Of a DNA stretch of 64,000 nucleotides, positions 11,629 through 24,225 are shown one piece after another. Where the stretch lies: assembly GCF_030272615.1 (NCBI RefSeq), contig NC_081410.1, forward strand, positions 507,927,942-507,991,941, in the 5' to 3' direction. The notes below the pieces were generated by a model that did not search any database, was not told the origin of the DNA, and saw only the letters and a list, made by a program, of their open reading frames with translations. Numbering within the stretch: the first letter of the stretch is position 1; each line of letters starts with the position of its first letter. The translations under genes were made by a program, and so were the position numbers. The stretch comes from Cryptomeria japonica (taxonomy: Eukaryota; Streptophyta; Pinopsida; Cupressales; Cupressaceae).

Positions 11629-12680
11629 CAAAGAAAAATCTCCTTTGTAAGGATACCATAAGCCATAATCTACTGTGCCTTTCAGGTGTCAAATTACCCT
11701 TTTCACTGATACCAAGTGAGTCTCCTTGGCATCCTTTTGAAATCTAGCAACCAATCCAACATCATGTGCAATATCGGGTCTGCTATGAACAACATAATGC
11801 AACTTACCAATCATAGACCTATATCATTTCTCATCAACAAATGGTGAATCATCTTGTTTAGACAACTTGCAGCCTATCACCATTGAAGTACCAACCAGTT
11901 TACAATCCTCCATGCCAAATTTTTTCAACACCTCTTTAACATACTTACTCTAATAGATAAATATTCCACCATCCAATTGCTGGACCTTCAACCCAATGAA
12001 AAATTTAATCTCACCAATAAGAGACATCTCAAATTATTTCTTCATCTCCTCAGTGAAATCCATGCATAAATCATCATTACCATCAAAAATTATGTCATCT
12101 AGAAATACTTCATCTATCAATACTTTATCTCCATCAGTATTTAGATACATGTTATTGTCCTCACTGGTATGCTGGAATCCTATCTTGATCAGGTGTGCAT
12201 GCAATCTTTCAAACCATTCTCTCAATGCCTGCTTCAATCCATACAGTGCCTTATGTAGTTTGCAAACCATATATTTATCCTCAAACAAATAAAATCCATC
12301 TGGTTGTTCTATCTACACTTCATCTTCAAGGATTCCATTAAGAAAATTTGTTTTAACATCCATCTGATAGAATTTAAATCCTTTAAATGCAACATAAGCA
12401 TGTAACATTCTTACTACTTCCAATCGTGCCACCGGTGCAAAGGTTTCACCATTATCTTCTCCTTCTTCTCGTACACAGCCTTTGTAAACTAACCATGCTT
12501 TATTTCTCACAACCTTGCCTTCTTCATTTAACTTATATCTAAAGACCCATTTAGTGCCAATCACATTCTTGTCTTCTGGTCTAGGAGCAAGTGTCCATGT
12601 TTTGTTCTTCTCTATCTGATCCAATTCCTTTTTCATTGCATTAATCTAGTCATCGCCCTTTAATGCATCCCTTACCATTT
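11629..12680 (-). pseudogene. Copia-A reverse transcriptase
   Basis: Minus-strand blocks in order: [115 protein letters not shown] and RVIRYLKGTVDYGLWYPYKG. These are the conserved copia RT motifs. The catalytic YVDD box reads FLDD, keeping both Asp. In-frame stops occur after LEDEV, after EEMKK and elsewhere. The reading ends at 11629, where NA-1 begins, and resumes at 4324. The enzyme would have copied element RNA into DNA in cytoplasmic particles. Confidence 0.93.
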
Positions 12681-13850
12681 TAGACTCAATAGAAGAAATC
12701 AGACAATAATTTTCTCTAATTTTCCTCCTTGTTTGTACACCAACATTTTTATCTCCAATTATTTGTTCTTCAGAGTGGTTTAGCCTGACATACCTTGGAA
12801 TAATCAGTTTTGGTATTGTGCTTCTTGCTTAATGTTCTTCATCACTCTTTGCATTTACTGGTTGAGCAGAATTTTGCTCACCATTCTTCTACACCTCCGA
12901 TTCTATAAACACAAGTCTTTCTTCATCTTTCTTAGGCTCAGATCTGCTGGTCTCACCATATTTTTGAGAGAGTTAATCTATCTTCACGTTAGCACTCTCA
13001 ATGATCTTCTTAGTTCTCTTGTTATAACTTTTAAATGCCTTGCTCTTTGTAGAGTAACCAATAAAAATACCTTCATCACACTTAGCATCAAACCTTTTAG
13101 TGTAATCATATCTTTTAATAAAAAAATTACTACCAAAATTTTTTAAATAACATACACTAGGAGTCTTTCCATGCCATAATTCATGTGATGTTTCGTTGTT
13201 ACCTTTTTTGACAAGAACCCAGTTCAGAGTATAAACAATAGTCCTAACTGCTTCTCTCCAAATATCTTCAGTACTTCACCTCTAACCATCATGGTTCAAG
13301 AAGATTCAATAATTATTCTGTTCATTCTCTCTACTATGTCATTCTATTGTGGAGTTCTAGGAGCTGACATCTGCCTCTTAATTCCCTATTCATCACAGAA
13401 CTTCACAAACTCATAAGAAGTAAATTCACCTCCCTGGTATCTTTCTCAACTAATAAATTCTTTAAATTTACTGAATTCCTCAGACTTTTCTCTCAAAAAA
13501 GTTACCCACATCATCCTAAAAAAATCATCAGTAAAGACCATAAAATACTTATCACCAAAATAGCTCTTAGTCCTCATAGGACCACAAAGATCAATATGAA
13601 CCAAATCAAGAATATTCTTTGAAGAGAAAGACTTACGCTTAAAAGATACAGAGGTCATCTTACCCATGTGATAGTCCTTGCATAACACATTGTTCGGTTT
13701 CACAAGCTTGGGAAAACCTCTTACAATACTTGACTTACTAACTTTAATCAAATTGTCAAAATTCACATAATTAAATCTTGTGTGCCACAACTAGCTATCT
13801 TCAATATTTTCCACCAAAGAATCATTCACATTAGTATTAAGATGAAATAG
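12681..13850 (-). pseudogene. Copia-A pre-integrase and integrase region
   Basis: The minus strand shows WHTRFNYVNFDNLIKVSKSS, CKDYHMGKMTSVSFKRKSFS (zinc-binding pre-integrase part), then LVHIDLCGPMRTKSYFGDKY and VFTDDFFRMMWVTFLREKSE, which hold the first catalytic Asp. The second Asp/Glu part (13250-13450) is scrambled by stops and frameshifts. Downstream, HELWHGKTPSVCYLKNFGSN and KRFDAKCDEGIFIGYSTKSK are the usual copia integrase C-terminal blocks. Integrase would join the DNA copy to the chromosome. It is clearly inactive here. Confidence 0.9.
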
Positions 13851-15217
13851 ATTACCTATAGTATGCTTTCTAGCAGCAATCAATTCTCCATTGTTTCCAA
13901 GAATCTTGCACACTCCACTTTTGAATTCATGTAGATATCCCTTATCATTAAGTTGTCCAACACTCAAGGTTATGTTTTAGTCCATTAACCCAAAAGGCAT
14001 CATCTGCATTACTCTTCCCATTCAATGAAATTGATCCTTTACCTTTAACCATGAAGGGAGAGTTATTATAAAACATTACAACACCTCCATCAAACTCTTC
14101 AAGGGATAATTACTTACTTTTGTCACTGGTCATGTGGTATGAGAAACCACTATCTATTATCCATTCATCACTGCTATACATGTGAGACACCAATGCCTTC
14201 TCATCAGTCAGATCCTCCTTCACATTAAGAAACACTCTCTCATCATTGTCATCTTCTTTTGATTCATCATCGATCACACCTTCATACACTGCAACATAAC
14301 ACTGTTTCTTTCCTTTTCCTTTGAATTTCCTAAACTTCTCTTTCTTATCAGTGTTATGATAGTTAGTAGATATGTGTCCATTTTTACTACAGGAATAACA
14401 CTTCAAGGGTAATTTATATTTATACTTGCTAGTACCTCTAAGGAATCTCTTAGCCAAAAATGCCTCCAGTTCCATCAAATGATCTTACTCATCACCATCA
14501 CCTCTACTACTGCCATGACTAGACCTGCAATCATGATTATGACAAGTGTCTAATTCCTTTCCTCACAAATGTACTAGTTATAGAACCCTTAAAAGCAGAT
14601 TCAGAAGGTTTAGAAACACTATTATCAAAACTGTTTAGCTCAAATGCAGTTAACATTCCAATTATAGAGTCAACAGTGACTTTATCTTTGGAAATAGATC
14701 TTAGTTCTTCAATAGAAGAAAATCTAATAGATTATTGTTGTAAAAGATTTCTAAGCATTTTACTAACAAAAATATCATCTTCAATCTTACCTCTGACACT
14801 CTTTATACCACCTACAACTTCCTTAATCCTTTGAACATATTGTGTTATGTTCTCACCATCAACCACTTTCATATCATCAAATTTGCCTCTTAAGATTTCT
14901 TCTTTTTCCCTTTATACATGTTCATCTCCTCCATAAATTAATTTTAATTTCTCCCATACCTCATTTGTAGTCTCTAATCCATGAACATCTATATACTCAG
15001 AGTTAGGCAAAGTGCTTACAATTGCTTCAAGGGCCTGAATGTTTTCTTGTTGTTCTTTAAGTTCATCTGGTGTCAATGGACTGGTAGTAGGAGCAACATA
15101 CTTGGTTACCACATGATTCCAATACTATGAACCCATTCCTTTAATGTAGATCTTCATCTGATCACTCCATATCTGGTAGTTTTCCTTGGTAAACTTGGGA
15201 CCCTCCTTCATCATCAT
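13851..15217 (-). pseudogene. Copia-A gag and protease
   Basis: It starts at ATG 15217-15215 with MMMKEGPKFTKENYQIW, hits a TAG after IKGMGS, and continues through QALEAIVSTLPNSEYIDVHG and TTNEVWEKLKLIYGG (UBN2-type copia gag). A zinc knuckle CYSCSKNGHISTNY (about 14397) has its last Cys changed to Tyr. Protease is seen as DEWIIDSGFSYHMT near 14150, with the catalytic Asp kept and the usual Ala of DSGA replaced by Phe. At least two frameshifts separate the pieces. The ATG follows the primer site by about 57 bases, which supports this start. Confidence 0.88.
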
Positions 15218-15273
15218 ATTTCATAGGATCTTTCCCTCAAGCTATTAGGCTTTCGGTACACAAAATACCAACA

Positions 15274-15286
15274 CTCTAATACCAAT
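15274..15286 (-). promoter_or_regulatory. Copia-A primer binding site
   Basis: On the minus strand ATTGGTATTAGAG directly follows the LTR end AAGATTAACA. It is the initiator-Met type site with C changed to T. Confidence 0.85.
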
Positions 15287-16924
15287 TGTTAATCTTAGAG
15301 GATCTGGTTAATACTGAGAGGGGGGGGGGTGAATCAGTATTAACAATAATTTCAAATTAGAAACTTAGACTTATAAAACTTTCACAAAATCAAACATAGA
15401 CCAGCACTAGAGTCATTTACCATTACCGGTATCTGCTGATAAACATCTGCTAAACGCATATATCAATACTACACATTAAGTGTTCATTAACCATGCATAA
15501 ACTGAAAGTAATTTATAACATCACATCAAAAACATTCACCACATGAACACTATGATTTTCGCATGGAAACCCAAATAGGGAAAACCACAGTGGGAATTGG
15601 TACCCACAAGAAATTTTCACTCTTTTGGAATGCACCCTATTAGGAGCCGAGCCCGGTTAAGAGCTTACAAAGATGCCCTGCTAGGAGCATGCCCTGTTAG
15701 GAGTCACCAGGTTAAGGGATTTACCTCATCCCTATTAGGAACTTTGATATGTTAGGATGAATCTCGCAAAAGGATTTAGAACTCAAATGTTGAGTCACCC
15801 TATTAGGGGATTTACAATGTGAGGCCTATCAGGACCTACCTGGTTAAGGGATTTTATCTATTGCAACTATTAGGGAACAACATTGAATGATCTTTGTATA
15901 ACACTCAACTACTTACTTGATCATATCTAATTAAGCTCAAGTCTACAACATTGTGGTAGATCTTCTCACACTCTGGTCTGGCTTCACACACTTCTCAAAA
16001 TCACCAACGCAACAGACATCAACTGTACCGACATAAATAACTTTTACAACTAGTTCGACAACAAAACCCTAAGACTTACAACATAGACCATCATGGATCT
16101 TCACAAATCATTAAAGATCATCATATGGATCATTACAATCAATTACAAATAAATATCAACCGTTGAGTGATCTTAACTCATCACAACAACTCAATCTGAT
16201 ACAAAGTCAAACCCTTAGCACATTTTTCTAAGCACTTTGCATATTTCCAAGAAATTCCATCTTGATCATGCCAAAATATAATTCAAACACTTCATGCAGG
16301 TTGTGCCACATCATCACCCACATTCAAACTTCATGTAGATCATCAGCAAATCAAAAATCATTACCAGTTAAGAGAATTCTTTCTCGGTCCTTAAAACCTT
16401 CTTAAACCCTTGCGAAAACTCAACAAAAATTATAAACATAACTTCGAATTGTCACAACATGATGCAGTTCCATTTAGATACATGTTACAATGATAAAAAC
16501 TCACACTCAAACCCACAAAGCCTCAATCATCACCAACATCCAAATACAATCAAAATATTTCCTCATATACTGGTGAAGGTCCTTATTCCCAGTTTCTTAA
16601 TTTACCGGTAAGCTCTTTCTGGTAGACCAAAAAGATATAGATGACACAATAAAACATAAGTAAACATCAATAAACATGAATAAACATTAGTTTCCATCAA
16701 TGACAACACAAATAACTGATCAAAGTCATCCATCATGCAATGTCAATCTCTTCATTACAATGTCATCACAAACAGTCTTTTACCGGTTCAGTCATCATTC
16801 TCCATCTACATCAGTTATGCCAATCATGCCAACAATCAATTATTAATTAATTTTAAGTAAACACAATGATATTCTTTACTTCTAACAAAGTCATGATTCA
16901 ATGTAAAAGTATTATTTTTTAACA
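15287..16924 (-). repeat. Copia-A 5' LTR (1638 bp)
   Basis: Read on the minus strand it runs TGTTAAAAAATAATAC...CTCTAAGATTAACA. Its 3' part contains GTGGGTACCAATTCCCACTG, GTTTTCCCTATTTGGGTTTC and CTGATTCACCCCCCCCCCTC, the same order of motifs as in the NA LTRs. The poly-G run on the plus strand is at about 15321-15330. The outer flank is CCACA (16925-16929); its partner duplication is not in the window. Confidence 0.85.
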
Positions 16925-17380
16925 CCACATTCTTGGTGACTACTTCAAACCTTACTATATCTCTTTAACTTGCAAATCAAGTGTTCTGGTCCTTTGATAG
17001 TAAAATTCTTAGGTTTTTTCATAAATATTTCCTCATTAAGATCCCCATGTAAGAAAGTGTTTTAACTTCCATAAAAGGATTCTAATAGAGGTTAATTTAG
17101 CTACAAGAGAAAAAATCTCACCAAAATCCACTCCCTCAACTTGTGAGTAACCTTTTTCCACTAACCAAGCCTTGTACCATTCTAACTTACCATTTGATCT
17201 AAATTTCTTGTCAAATACCCATTTGCATCCAATAGCCTTTCTCCCCTTAGAAAGCTCAGCTAGATCCCATGTGTTGCATTTTTTGAAAGCCTTTTATTTC
17301 ATCTTTCATTGCCTCTAACCAAGATGCATGCTCATCTGAAGATAAGACCTCTTTCACAAATCTAGATTTGTTGTCAATAC
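16925..17380 (-). pseudogene. Copia-B reverse transcriptase, N-terminal part
   Basis: The minus strand, in more than one frame, shows EHASWLEAMKDEIKGF, KAIGCKW, SNGKLEWYKAWLVEKGY, FLHGDLNEEIFMKKPKNFTI and GPEHLICKLK, the entry blocks of copia RT. It ends at 16925 within a sequence whose bases still resemble the LYGLKQSPRMW region. The YVDD half is missing. Several stops and frameshifts are present. Confidence 0.82.
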
Positions 17381-18904
17381 AAGATAAATCAAGAACACAA
17401 CTAAAATTAGGTGAACTATACTCATACCTATCAATGGGCTTCCATTGTCTAGTGATTCTTCTTTAAGAAGTAACAAGAATCTCTAGTTGTTCATGTTCAA
17501 GAATCTCTTCTAATCCTTCCTCTTCACCTTCATGTTCATCAACTTTTTCTACGTGTGCATCTTCTTGAGGTTGTTGTACCTATGTATCTTTTTATGGTTC
17601 AATCTTAATATCAAAATACAGTATTTTGTTAGGATTCACTTGCGGTTGTTCATCATTTTTTAATTTATTTAGCTGTCTAAAAAATTATATCCTGAGAATA
17701 TGCCATTTTCATTGTTATAGGATCCCAAATCTTATAACCCTTAATGTTTTTACCACAACCCATATAAACACACTTGTTATCTTTGATATCAAGATTATAA
17801 TGTTTTTCTTCAGGAACATAAACATATGCCTCACTTCTAAAAACTCTAAAATGAGAAACTAATGGTGGTTTACTTTTCCATACCTCATAGGGAGTTTTAT
17901 CAACAAGATAAAAAGTAGGTGATCTATTAACCAGATAACAAGCAATGTGAACTCCTCCAACCCAAAAATGTTGTTCAAGATTTGTATTGCTCAACATGAT
18001 TCTAGTTCTATCCATTAAATTTATATTAATCCTCTCTGCCAATCCATTTTGTTGTGGGATATATGGATTTATGTTTTTTGTAAAAATTCTTCCATACTTA
18101 CAATAGTCCTTAAAGCCTTAGAGAAAAACTCACCACCATTATTCATTCATAAAACCTTTACTTTTTTATCTATCTATTTTTTACCAAGTGTTTTATATAC
18201 TTTCAATATAGAAAAAAATAATAATTTTCATTCAAAAACTAAATCCATGAATATCTGGAATAATCAACAATAAAGGAAACATAGTAGCATATCTTTTCAA
18301 TAGATGGTACATCAATATGACCAAAAACATCACTATGAATTACCTGCAAAATATTTTTAGCTCTAGTAATTTCAGATTTAAAAGATACTCTATATTTCTT
18401 TCCATACACACAATATTCACATAAATCAAAATCACCAGAGCAACCAAACAATCCATGAACCATATTTTTATTTATGAGGGTTTTAAGACCCTTTTCACCA
18501 ATATGGCCCATCTCATGGTGCCATAGCTTACATGATATATAGTTATATGTTACATTAACAGAGTTACAAAAATTAGAAGCATCAAGCCCAAATAGGGTGC
18601 CATACCTATTACCCTTAGCTAAAATCAAATTCTCTATACTTAACTTGCAACCACCCTTTTCAAAAGTAACATACACCCCTGAATCATTATTTTTAGATAT
18701 AAAAATTAATTTTCTAGCTAAACTAGGAATGTGCAATACATCTTTAATGCTTTTAACCCTTCCATCAACCTCTCCTCAACCTACAATATTTCATGTGCTA
18801 TTATCCTCAAGGAAAAATTCCCCACTATTATAAGCTGAAAATGTTGTAAACCACTACTTCTGAGAAGTCATGTGGTAGGATGCACCCAAATCTACTAATC
18901 AAGA
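17381..18904 (-). pseudogene. Copia-B protease remnant, pre-integrase and integrase
   Basis: From high to low coordinate on the minus strand: VDLGASYHMTSQK (protease, with the normal DSGA changed to DLGA), VLHIPSLARKLIFISK, KLWHHEMGHIGEKGLKTLIN and CEYCVYGKKYRVSFKSEI (pre-integrase), then ILQVIHSDVFGHIDVPSIEK and SFIVDYSRYSWI. The second Asp region near 18100-18240 is damaged. NINLMDRTRIMLSNTNLEQH and CYLVNRSPTFYLVDKTPYEV at 18042-17880 are the integrase C-terminal blocks, followed by FRVFRSEAYVYVPEEKHYNL. The hinge to RT (17380-17670) is acidic and broken. Confidence 0.9.
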
Positions 18905-19719
18905 TGTTGGCATTATACACTCAAATGAGAATGGTTGATGTTGTCATTGATGGCAACCAATTGGCAACAAGATTCTACACATACACTGGCAACACAAACA
19001 TCATCTACTGGCACTGACAGGCACATTCACCAGCATCCAGATTACATCGACAATGAAGTATACCAGAACTCAGGCCAACATGAGAAAAAGTTTTATTTAT
19101 GTGAATTGTATTGTAATGTAATTAATTTTCGTAAGCCGACATGATGTATTGTAAAAGACTCATATATGTATGAGATCTTATAGATCATTTTACAATAATG
19201 ATATATAGAATATGTAAGAAGGTGATATAGTGAATGTATGAAGTGGTCATGTAAAAGATAGCGCAAGGTTTTTGGTTAAGGTATCTGACAAAGCTTAAAC
19301 TGGTACTGAACCAAGCATTGGAGATGCTATTTTGAACAATACATTATCTTGGATTTAATTATCCATATTGTAGTCAGTGAGACTCTTTCATTGAGCAGTG
19401 CACTCTAGGTTGTTGCCCTTCCTGCATGTGTAGGCCCCTATTGTAAGTAATATTTATTCATATTGGTCAGTGAGTAAATATTGTGGGTCACAAATCCCAC
19501 TGAGGTTTTTCCCTTACCGGGTTTCCTCACCAAAATATCTTGTGTTATGGTGTGCATTTATGCTGTCTTTGTTATTTCCCTTTGTTGTACTATTACTTGT
19601 TTACCGGTACATTAATTTGGGTTACAAAGTTATAAATAAGTTCAAATATTCCATTAACCGGTTAGACACTGATTCATCCCCCCCTCTCAATGTCTTTGGG
19701 ACTATCATTTCAACTAACA
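18905..19719 (+). repeat. NA-2 5' LTR
   Basis: Begins TGTTGGCATTATACACTC and ends CATTTCAACTAACA (815 bases). The 3' part holds GTGGGTCACAAATCCCACTG, GTTTTTCCC, TGTGTTATGGTGTG and CTGATTCATCCCCCCCTCTC, the shared NA/Copia-A motif series. Confidence 0.93.
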
Positions 19720-19734
19720 ATTGGTATCAGATCC
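19720..19734 (+). promoter_or_regulatory. NA-2 primer binding site
   Basis: ATTGGTATCAGATCC follows the LTR directly; 10 of the 12 canonical initiator-Met site bases are kept before the last mismatches. Confidence 0.85.
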
Positions 19735-19785
19735 TGGTCCTCTATTTGCAAAAGCCTAATAGCTTGAGGAAGATTCTAAAACTGG

Positions 19786-20434
19786 TACCGAAGGAGAGTT
19801 GGAGAAAATAGTTGGAAGGAGCTCTTGAAGATTTTGATACAGAAAAATTGAAGAATATAAAACTTGAAGATGATCTGAGGACTGCCCAGGAATTCATTAA
19901 AGGACTTCAAACAATAAACACCACAACAAACCGGTAAGACAACCTAATGCTTATAAATTTAATGGGAAATATTTTAATTGCAACAAGTTTGGTCATAGAG
20001 AAAATCAGTGTAGATTTAGAAATAATCAGAATAAAAATTTACCCATCAGTCAATGTTCCAAATGCAATAAAGTTGGTCATAACTCAGAAAATTGCAGAAT
20101 GAATGTGAAATGCTATGTTTGTGGTAGATTTGGACATTTATCTAATCAATGCAAAACACAAACTCGTCAAGGATATGGAAAAGCTATTCAAAGGAATAAT
20201 GTAACTTGTTATGCATGTAACAAGATTGGGCATATTGCAAAATTTTATAGAAGCAAGACAATACCGATGAACAATAAAGGATCTAATGAGAAGGGAAAAG
20301 AAAAGGTAAACAAAATAAAGCAAGAATTTTCAAAACAATGGATTAAGAAGAGAGATCAGAGAGTTGATGAATCTATCTCGACGTCAGTAGAACAGAGTAA
20401 CCCTCCACCGGTAGGAGATTCTTCATCTGACTAA
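19786..20434 (+). pseudogene. NA-2 ORF1: gag-like zinc-knuckle protein, coiled coil deleted
   Basis: Short N-terminal remnants (ALEDFDTEKLKNIKLEDDLR, TAQEFIKGLQT) match the start of ORF1 in NA-3 and NA-4. The long coiled coil seen there (about 450 bases) is absent, and the frame changes at the join. The expected ATG position reads AAG. Four knuckles follow: YFNCNKFGHRENQC (first Cys lost), CSKCNKVGHNSENC, CYVCGRFGHLSNQC and CYACNKIGHIAKFY. A basic tail ends in PPVGDSSSD and TAA-type stop at about 20432. As a gag it would bind element RNA, but this copy cannot be translated whole. Confidence 0.85.
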
Positions 20435-20744
20435 AAGAAAAATCCTTAGGGGGTATGGCAGCAAATTCAAAATCATGCATTCTACCCTTGGTTGATGGTA
20501 AGAAGACACATTTCTTCTTTACTGACAAATATGTTAAGATTTCCCTTAGCCGACAAGCATTTAATGCAGTTGTTGGAGAAATTTTTGGTTATAAAGCATG
20601 AAAAACCCTCATTTCGAATTACAAAGCATCCAAGCATTCAAAGAGCACAAATTGAGCAAAGGCATTCAAGAGGCAAAGCAGCTAAGACATTTTTAGGGAA
20701 TTTCAGAGGATTTCACTTGCAAAAAAGGTATTTATTTCAGTATC
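20435..20744 (+). other. spacer between NA-2 ORF1 and ORF2
   Basis: About 310 bases with no conserved protein motif. It holds CCTTAGGGGGTATGGCA, also found in related form after ORF1 in NA-3 and NA-4, so the spacer is an inherited part of the family. It could be an intergenic leader for ORF2 or an intron; I see no clear splice pair. Confidence 0.5.
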
Positions 20745-23700
20745 ATGGCTACTTCATCTTATGTACCTAAGTTTATTGCAAACCCTACTATGGTAGAAAA
20801 TACTAAGAGCCCTAGAACCATCTTTAAAATCATTCCTGAGATTTCTAAGAAAGATGATTCCATCAGAGCCTTTTCTAAGATTTCAAAGGGAGTTGCTTTT
20901 GCCAACGACTCGAGAATTTATATTCACTACAACATAGAAAATTTAGGGACTGATGATTTGAAGAACATGTACAATGATGTTATTACTGATGAACAAGGTC
21001 TGGTTAAACTAAAGCATAAGATTGTATAAGACCTAGGATTTGTTGAAATTCTAAACATACCTGAATTTCCAAAGGAGGTAGTTCATCTTGTATTGAGGAT
21101 AGTTCATGGTGAGTTTATGTGGCTAGACTCTATTTGTAAAATAACTAAGGAAGCAATCAAGGCAGTTACTAGTTTACCCTCAACCAATAGTAGGCCCGAC
21201 AAAACAAATAAGATACCTAACAAGGGTGTTATGGACCTAACCAGAGCTATATCAAACAACAAATCTCTTAGGTTTAATGATATCACTAATGAAAATGTGA
21301 TATATGTGAGCATGGTATTTGGATATAGAGTTACACATGCAAATAGATTAAACTCAGTTTCTAGCTTGTGTATACATAGTGCATATGAGACGGTTAAGAA
21401 CAATGCTAGAATTGATATATGTGAATGGCTTAAGGATGAAATGATAGATAACCTAAAGAAGATTAAAGGTGACAAGAAGGGAACATTCCGTTTTGGCAGC
21501 CTACTTGTGTGTTTAATGCTTTACTTCACAAAAGAGATACCCAACATTGGTCATAAGGACTTTGTATATGACATCTCGGTAGGCAGAAAAAGGATGGAAG
21601 CTATTATTGGTATTGGTACTAACAATGATGACATGGTAAAAGCCTATTTCAAAAACTTTCAAACCAAAATGAAGGATAGAGAAAGGTTACCATAGAGAAT
21701 TGTGGATATGAGAGGAAAATATGTTTTATAATCAAACGAGATGAAACATGGATGGAAGCTGTTAGTCCTAGAACTATTTGGATAACAAAGATGGGATATG
21801 AAGTTGATCTGAATATTCTAGAAGCATGTGCTAAGACACTTCTTGATGCACCTAGAGAACCATCTGAAGAGATTTTTGGAAATGATGATACTATTGAGAG
21901 AGTTGTTTTGATGCAGAAGCAAAAAAAAAAGGAAGAGAAAAATTCATTAGAGATGCATCCAAAATGGCTAAAGAAGTTAAGGAAAATGTAATAAACTTAA
22001 GTGGTATTTCTGCTAGTGAATTGGAAGGATTGGAACCAGTAGCTCATGTTTCACCGGTTGTCACTTCTTCAAATACATACAATGGTAAGGAAACATAGTT
22101 CAAAAGAGGTGAAAGGAAGAAGAGGAAACCCTCACCGATACCTTCTCCTTCTCCTAAAATAACAAAGACATTAAGGAAGAAGCAACAAGTTGTAAGAGAG
22201 CCTAAGAAGAAATTAACTCCAAAGAAGAAACAAGAACCTAAGGCAGCAGATACCCTTACACTGGAGGAATTGATAATTGAAATAACACAAGAAGGTAATC
22301 TTAGTAATGTGAACAAATTGTATCATTCTTACAAGGATTCTGACAAGGAGACAATAGAGGCTAGTATTATTTTGCATCTAGACATCTATAAGAAAGATTT
22401 GATTGAAGTTGTAGATGATTTGCTGAATGACTTATACCTAAGATTAGAGGCTAAAAGAATGTCAGTGATGGAATTGGATAAAAATTTAAAGGTTGAAGCA
22501 TTGTTGGTTGTTCACCGTGTAAATTCTAGATAGGAAATTGATGAACTGATTTCTGAAGCCAACCGATCAGTTTTTGTGAATGGACACCGACAGGTTAGCC
22601 TAATGGCTGGGAGAGTGAAAGAAATAGCTGATGAAACTGTGGACAAATGGGACATGTTTTTTATTGAAAAGCAAAAGAAAGAAGAAAGGGGTAGACAAAA
22701 AATGGATGTCTTTTGTAAAGGTATATAAAAAGAATAAGGACAAAGATAAAGGTAAATTGGTAGTGTACCTGCTATAAAGGTCACAAATAACCTTCCTCCA
22801 CAAGCACAGGACACCCCATCAATAACAACAGGAACACTGATACATATAGACAACCAACCGGATAAGGAGACTAAAGAAATAACACATGATGATACTAATC
22901 CAGATTCTGAAATTCTTTTTACTATGAATATAGATACACAAGATTTAAATATTGTTGTGGATAAAGAAACTGCAGAAGTGAAGACAGTCGATGCTAAGAA
23001 TATTGAGATTTCTGAGTCACCGACACACACTGTTAACTCTCAGAACACTGAGATACCGGAAGAGGCTAAGGAAACTAACATTGTGAAACTAGGAGAAGCA
23101 GAGGTAAATACATAGACTAAGAAACCGGCAAAAACTATAAATAAAAAGGAAATAAATGATGGTAACAAGGAAGAAATTGTTAAGGTAATTGGGTAAGTAT
23201 CTGTTGAAAGGAAACTTATTACAGAACCGAGCACATCCACGGGAGAATTCAAACCTACTAATGTAACATATGTTCTTTTGGATTCAATAAAGAGGATAAT
23301 AGATTGCAATGCCTTAGCATTTAAGGTCATTGATGACACCTTACCTATTTTGAAGATGATTGCACCAACCTGTAAGATAGATCATATTGATGATTCTTTA
23401 GGTAAATTGGACACATTGTCCAAATTTATTGCTTCAAATGTTCTAACTATAGATAAGGTAAATGAGGAAACTATTAAGGAAAGAGTAAATAATGAAAAAG
23501 GTGAATTCTTTGAGAAAACTATCAAAGACTGTACTGAGAACATGGATTCCTTATTACCGATACTTAAATCAATAATTTTGGAATATAAGGAACTGTATAG
23601 AGAAGCTTACAAACCTCACCACCTGACTAAAGATATTGATGAGGAGATTAAGAAAATATAGAAGTAGATAGATGACATAGCATACAACATGATAGGTTCT

Positions 23701-24026
23701 TCAAAACTTACCTCAGTTTTTGAACAAGAAATGGTAGTTTTTGAGGAAAATTTAGTGAATCTAGAGAAAGAAAAAGCAAGGATAAGGTTGAACTAAAAAG
23801 AAAACTTGGTCCAAGATTGGACAGTCTTATAACTCAATGGGTTGAGCTATCTAAAGCAACAATTCAAGGAGAATGGTCACCAGAGCAACATATGCACTAT
23901 CTAACCGACATGATCCTACAAACAAAAACCATTATCTCTGATAGTAATAAATTCATGCAGAGCCTAAATCTAATTTTGGTGGATATCTTTCAAATTGTAA
24001 GCAACTGGTTAAAGGCTATGAGGTAG
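20745..24026 (+). pseudogene. NA-2 ORF2: conserved NA-family protein of unknown function
   Basis: It starts MATSSYVPKFIANPTMVEN at 20745. Shared blocks follow in order: LVLRIVHGEFMWLDSICKIT with KEAIKAVTSLPS, VSMVFGYRVTHANRLNSVSS, IDICEWLKDEMIDNLKKIKG, GTFRFGSLLVCLMLYFTKEI, and EAVSPRTIWITKMGYEVDLN. A basic, proline-rich linker (KRKPSPIPSPSPKI, KKLTPKKKQEPK) leads into long helical, coiled-coil-like segments to WLKAMR and a stop at 24026. The span is about 1090 codons. Breaks: TAA at 21027, TAG at 21693, a frameshift near 21720 and more after 22000, 22530, 22730 and 23790. I do not recognise it as any retroviral enzyme. It could be a second structural or DNA/chromatin-binding protein of the element. 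Confidence 0.82.
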
Positions 24027-24225
24027 AATTTTTGTATTCTTTGATTTTTTTTACATCCTTTGTCATTGATGCCAAAGGGGGAGTAGTATGGAGAAAAATC
24101 TATGGAATAAAATGCACAGAAGAGATCACTTGCTTAGGGGGAGCACACTTCTTTTGGGGATCAACTTTTGGATTTCATTTTTGGATAACAGTTTTGGATT
24201 TTTCTCATGAGTGTTGCCATCAATG

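Larger units (their letters stand above)
3590..16924 (-). mobile_element. Copia-A, Ty1/copia element on the minus strand (interrupted, 3' LTR missing)
   Basis: Read on the minus strand the order is 5' LTR (16924-15287), primer site, gag with zinc knuckle, protease, integrase, reverse transcriptase, RNase H, which is the Ty1/copia order. NA-1 (4325-11628) interrupts it between RT and RNase H with target duplication CAAAG. It is itself inserted in the RT of Copia-B: the Copia-B reading stops just after a sequence resembling the LYGLKQSPRMW region, exactly at the LTR end. No 3' LTR matching 15287-16924 is present to the left. The gypsy-type LTR at 2128 replaces it, so the rest probably lies beyond the left edge. 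Left limit 3590 is approximate. Confidence 0.85.

Noticed and set aside
15274-15300. tRNA gene
   Set aside because: Only the 10-15 base complement of a tRNA 3' end is present, as expected for an LTR primer site; no cloverleaf is visible here or elsewhere in the window.
22044-23339. Long Ser/Phe/Val-rich minus-strand frames (22044-22316, 22512-23030, 23040-23339)
   Set aside because: They are the reverse of NA-2 ORF2, whose blocks are shared with three other copies; the minus frames are not shared.
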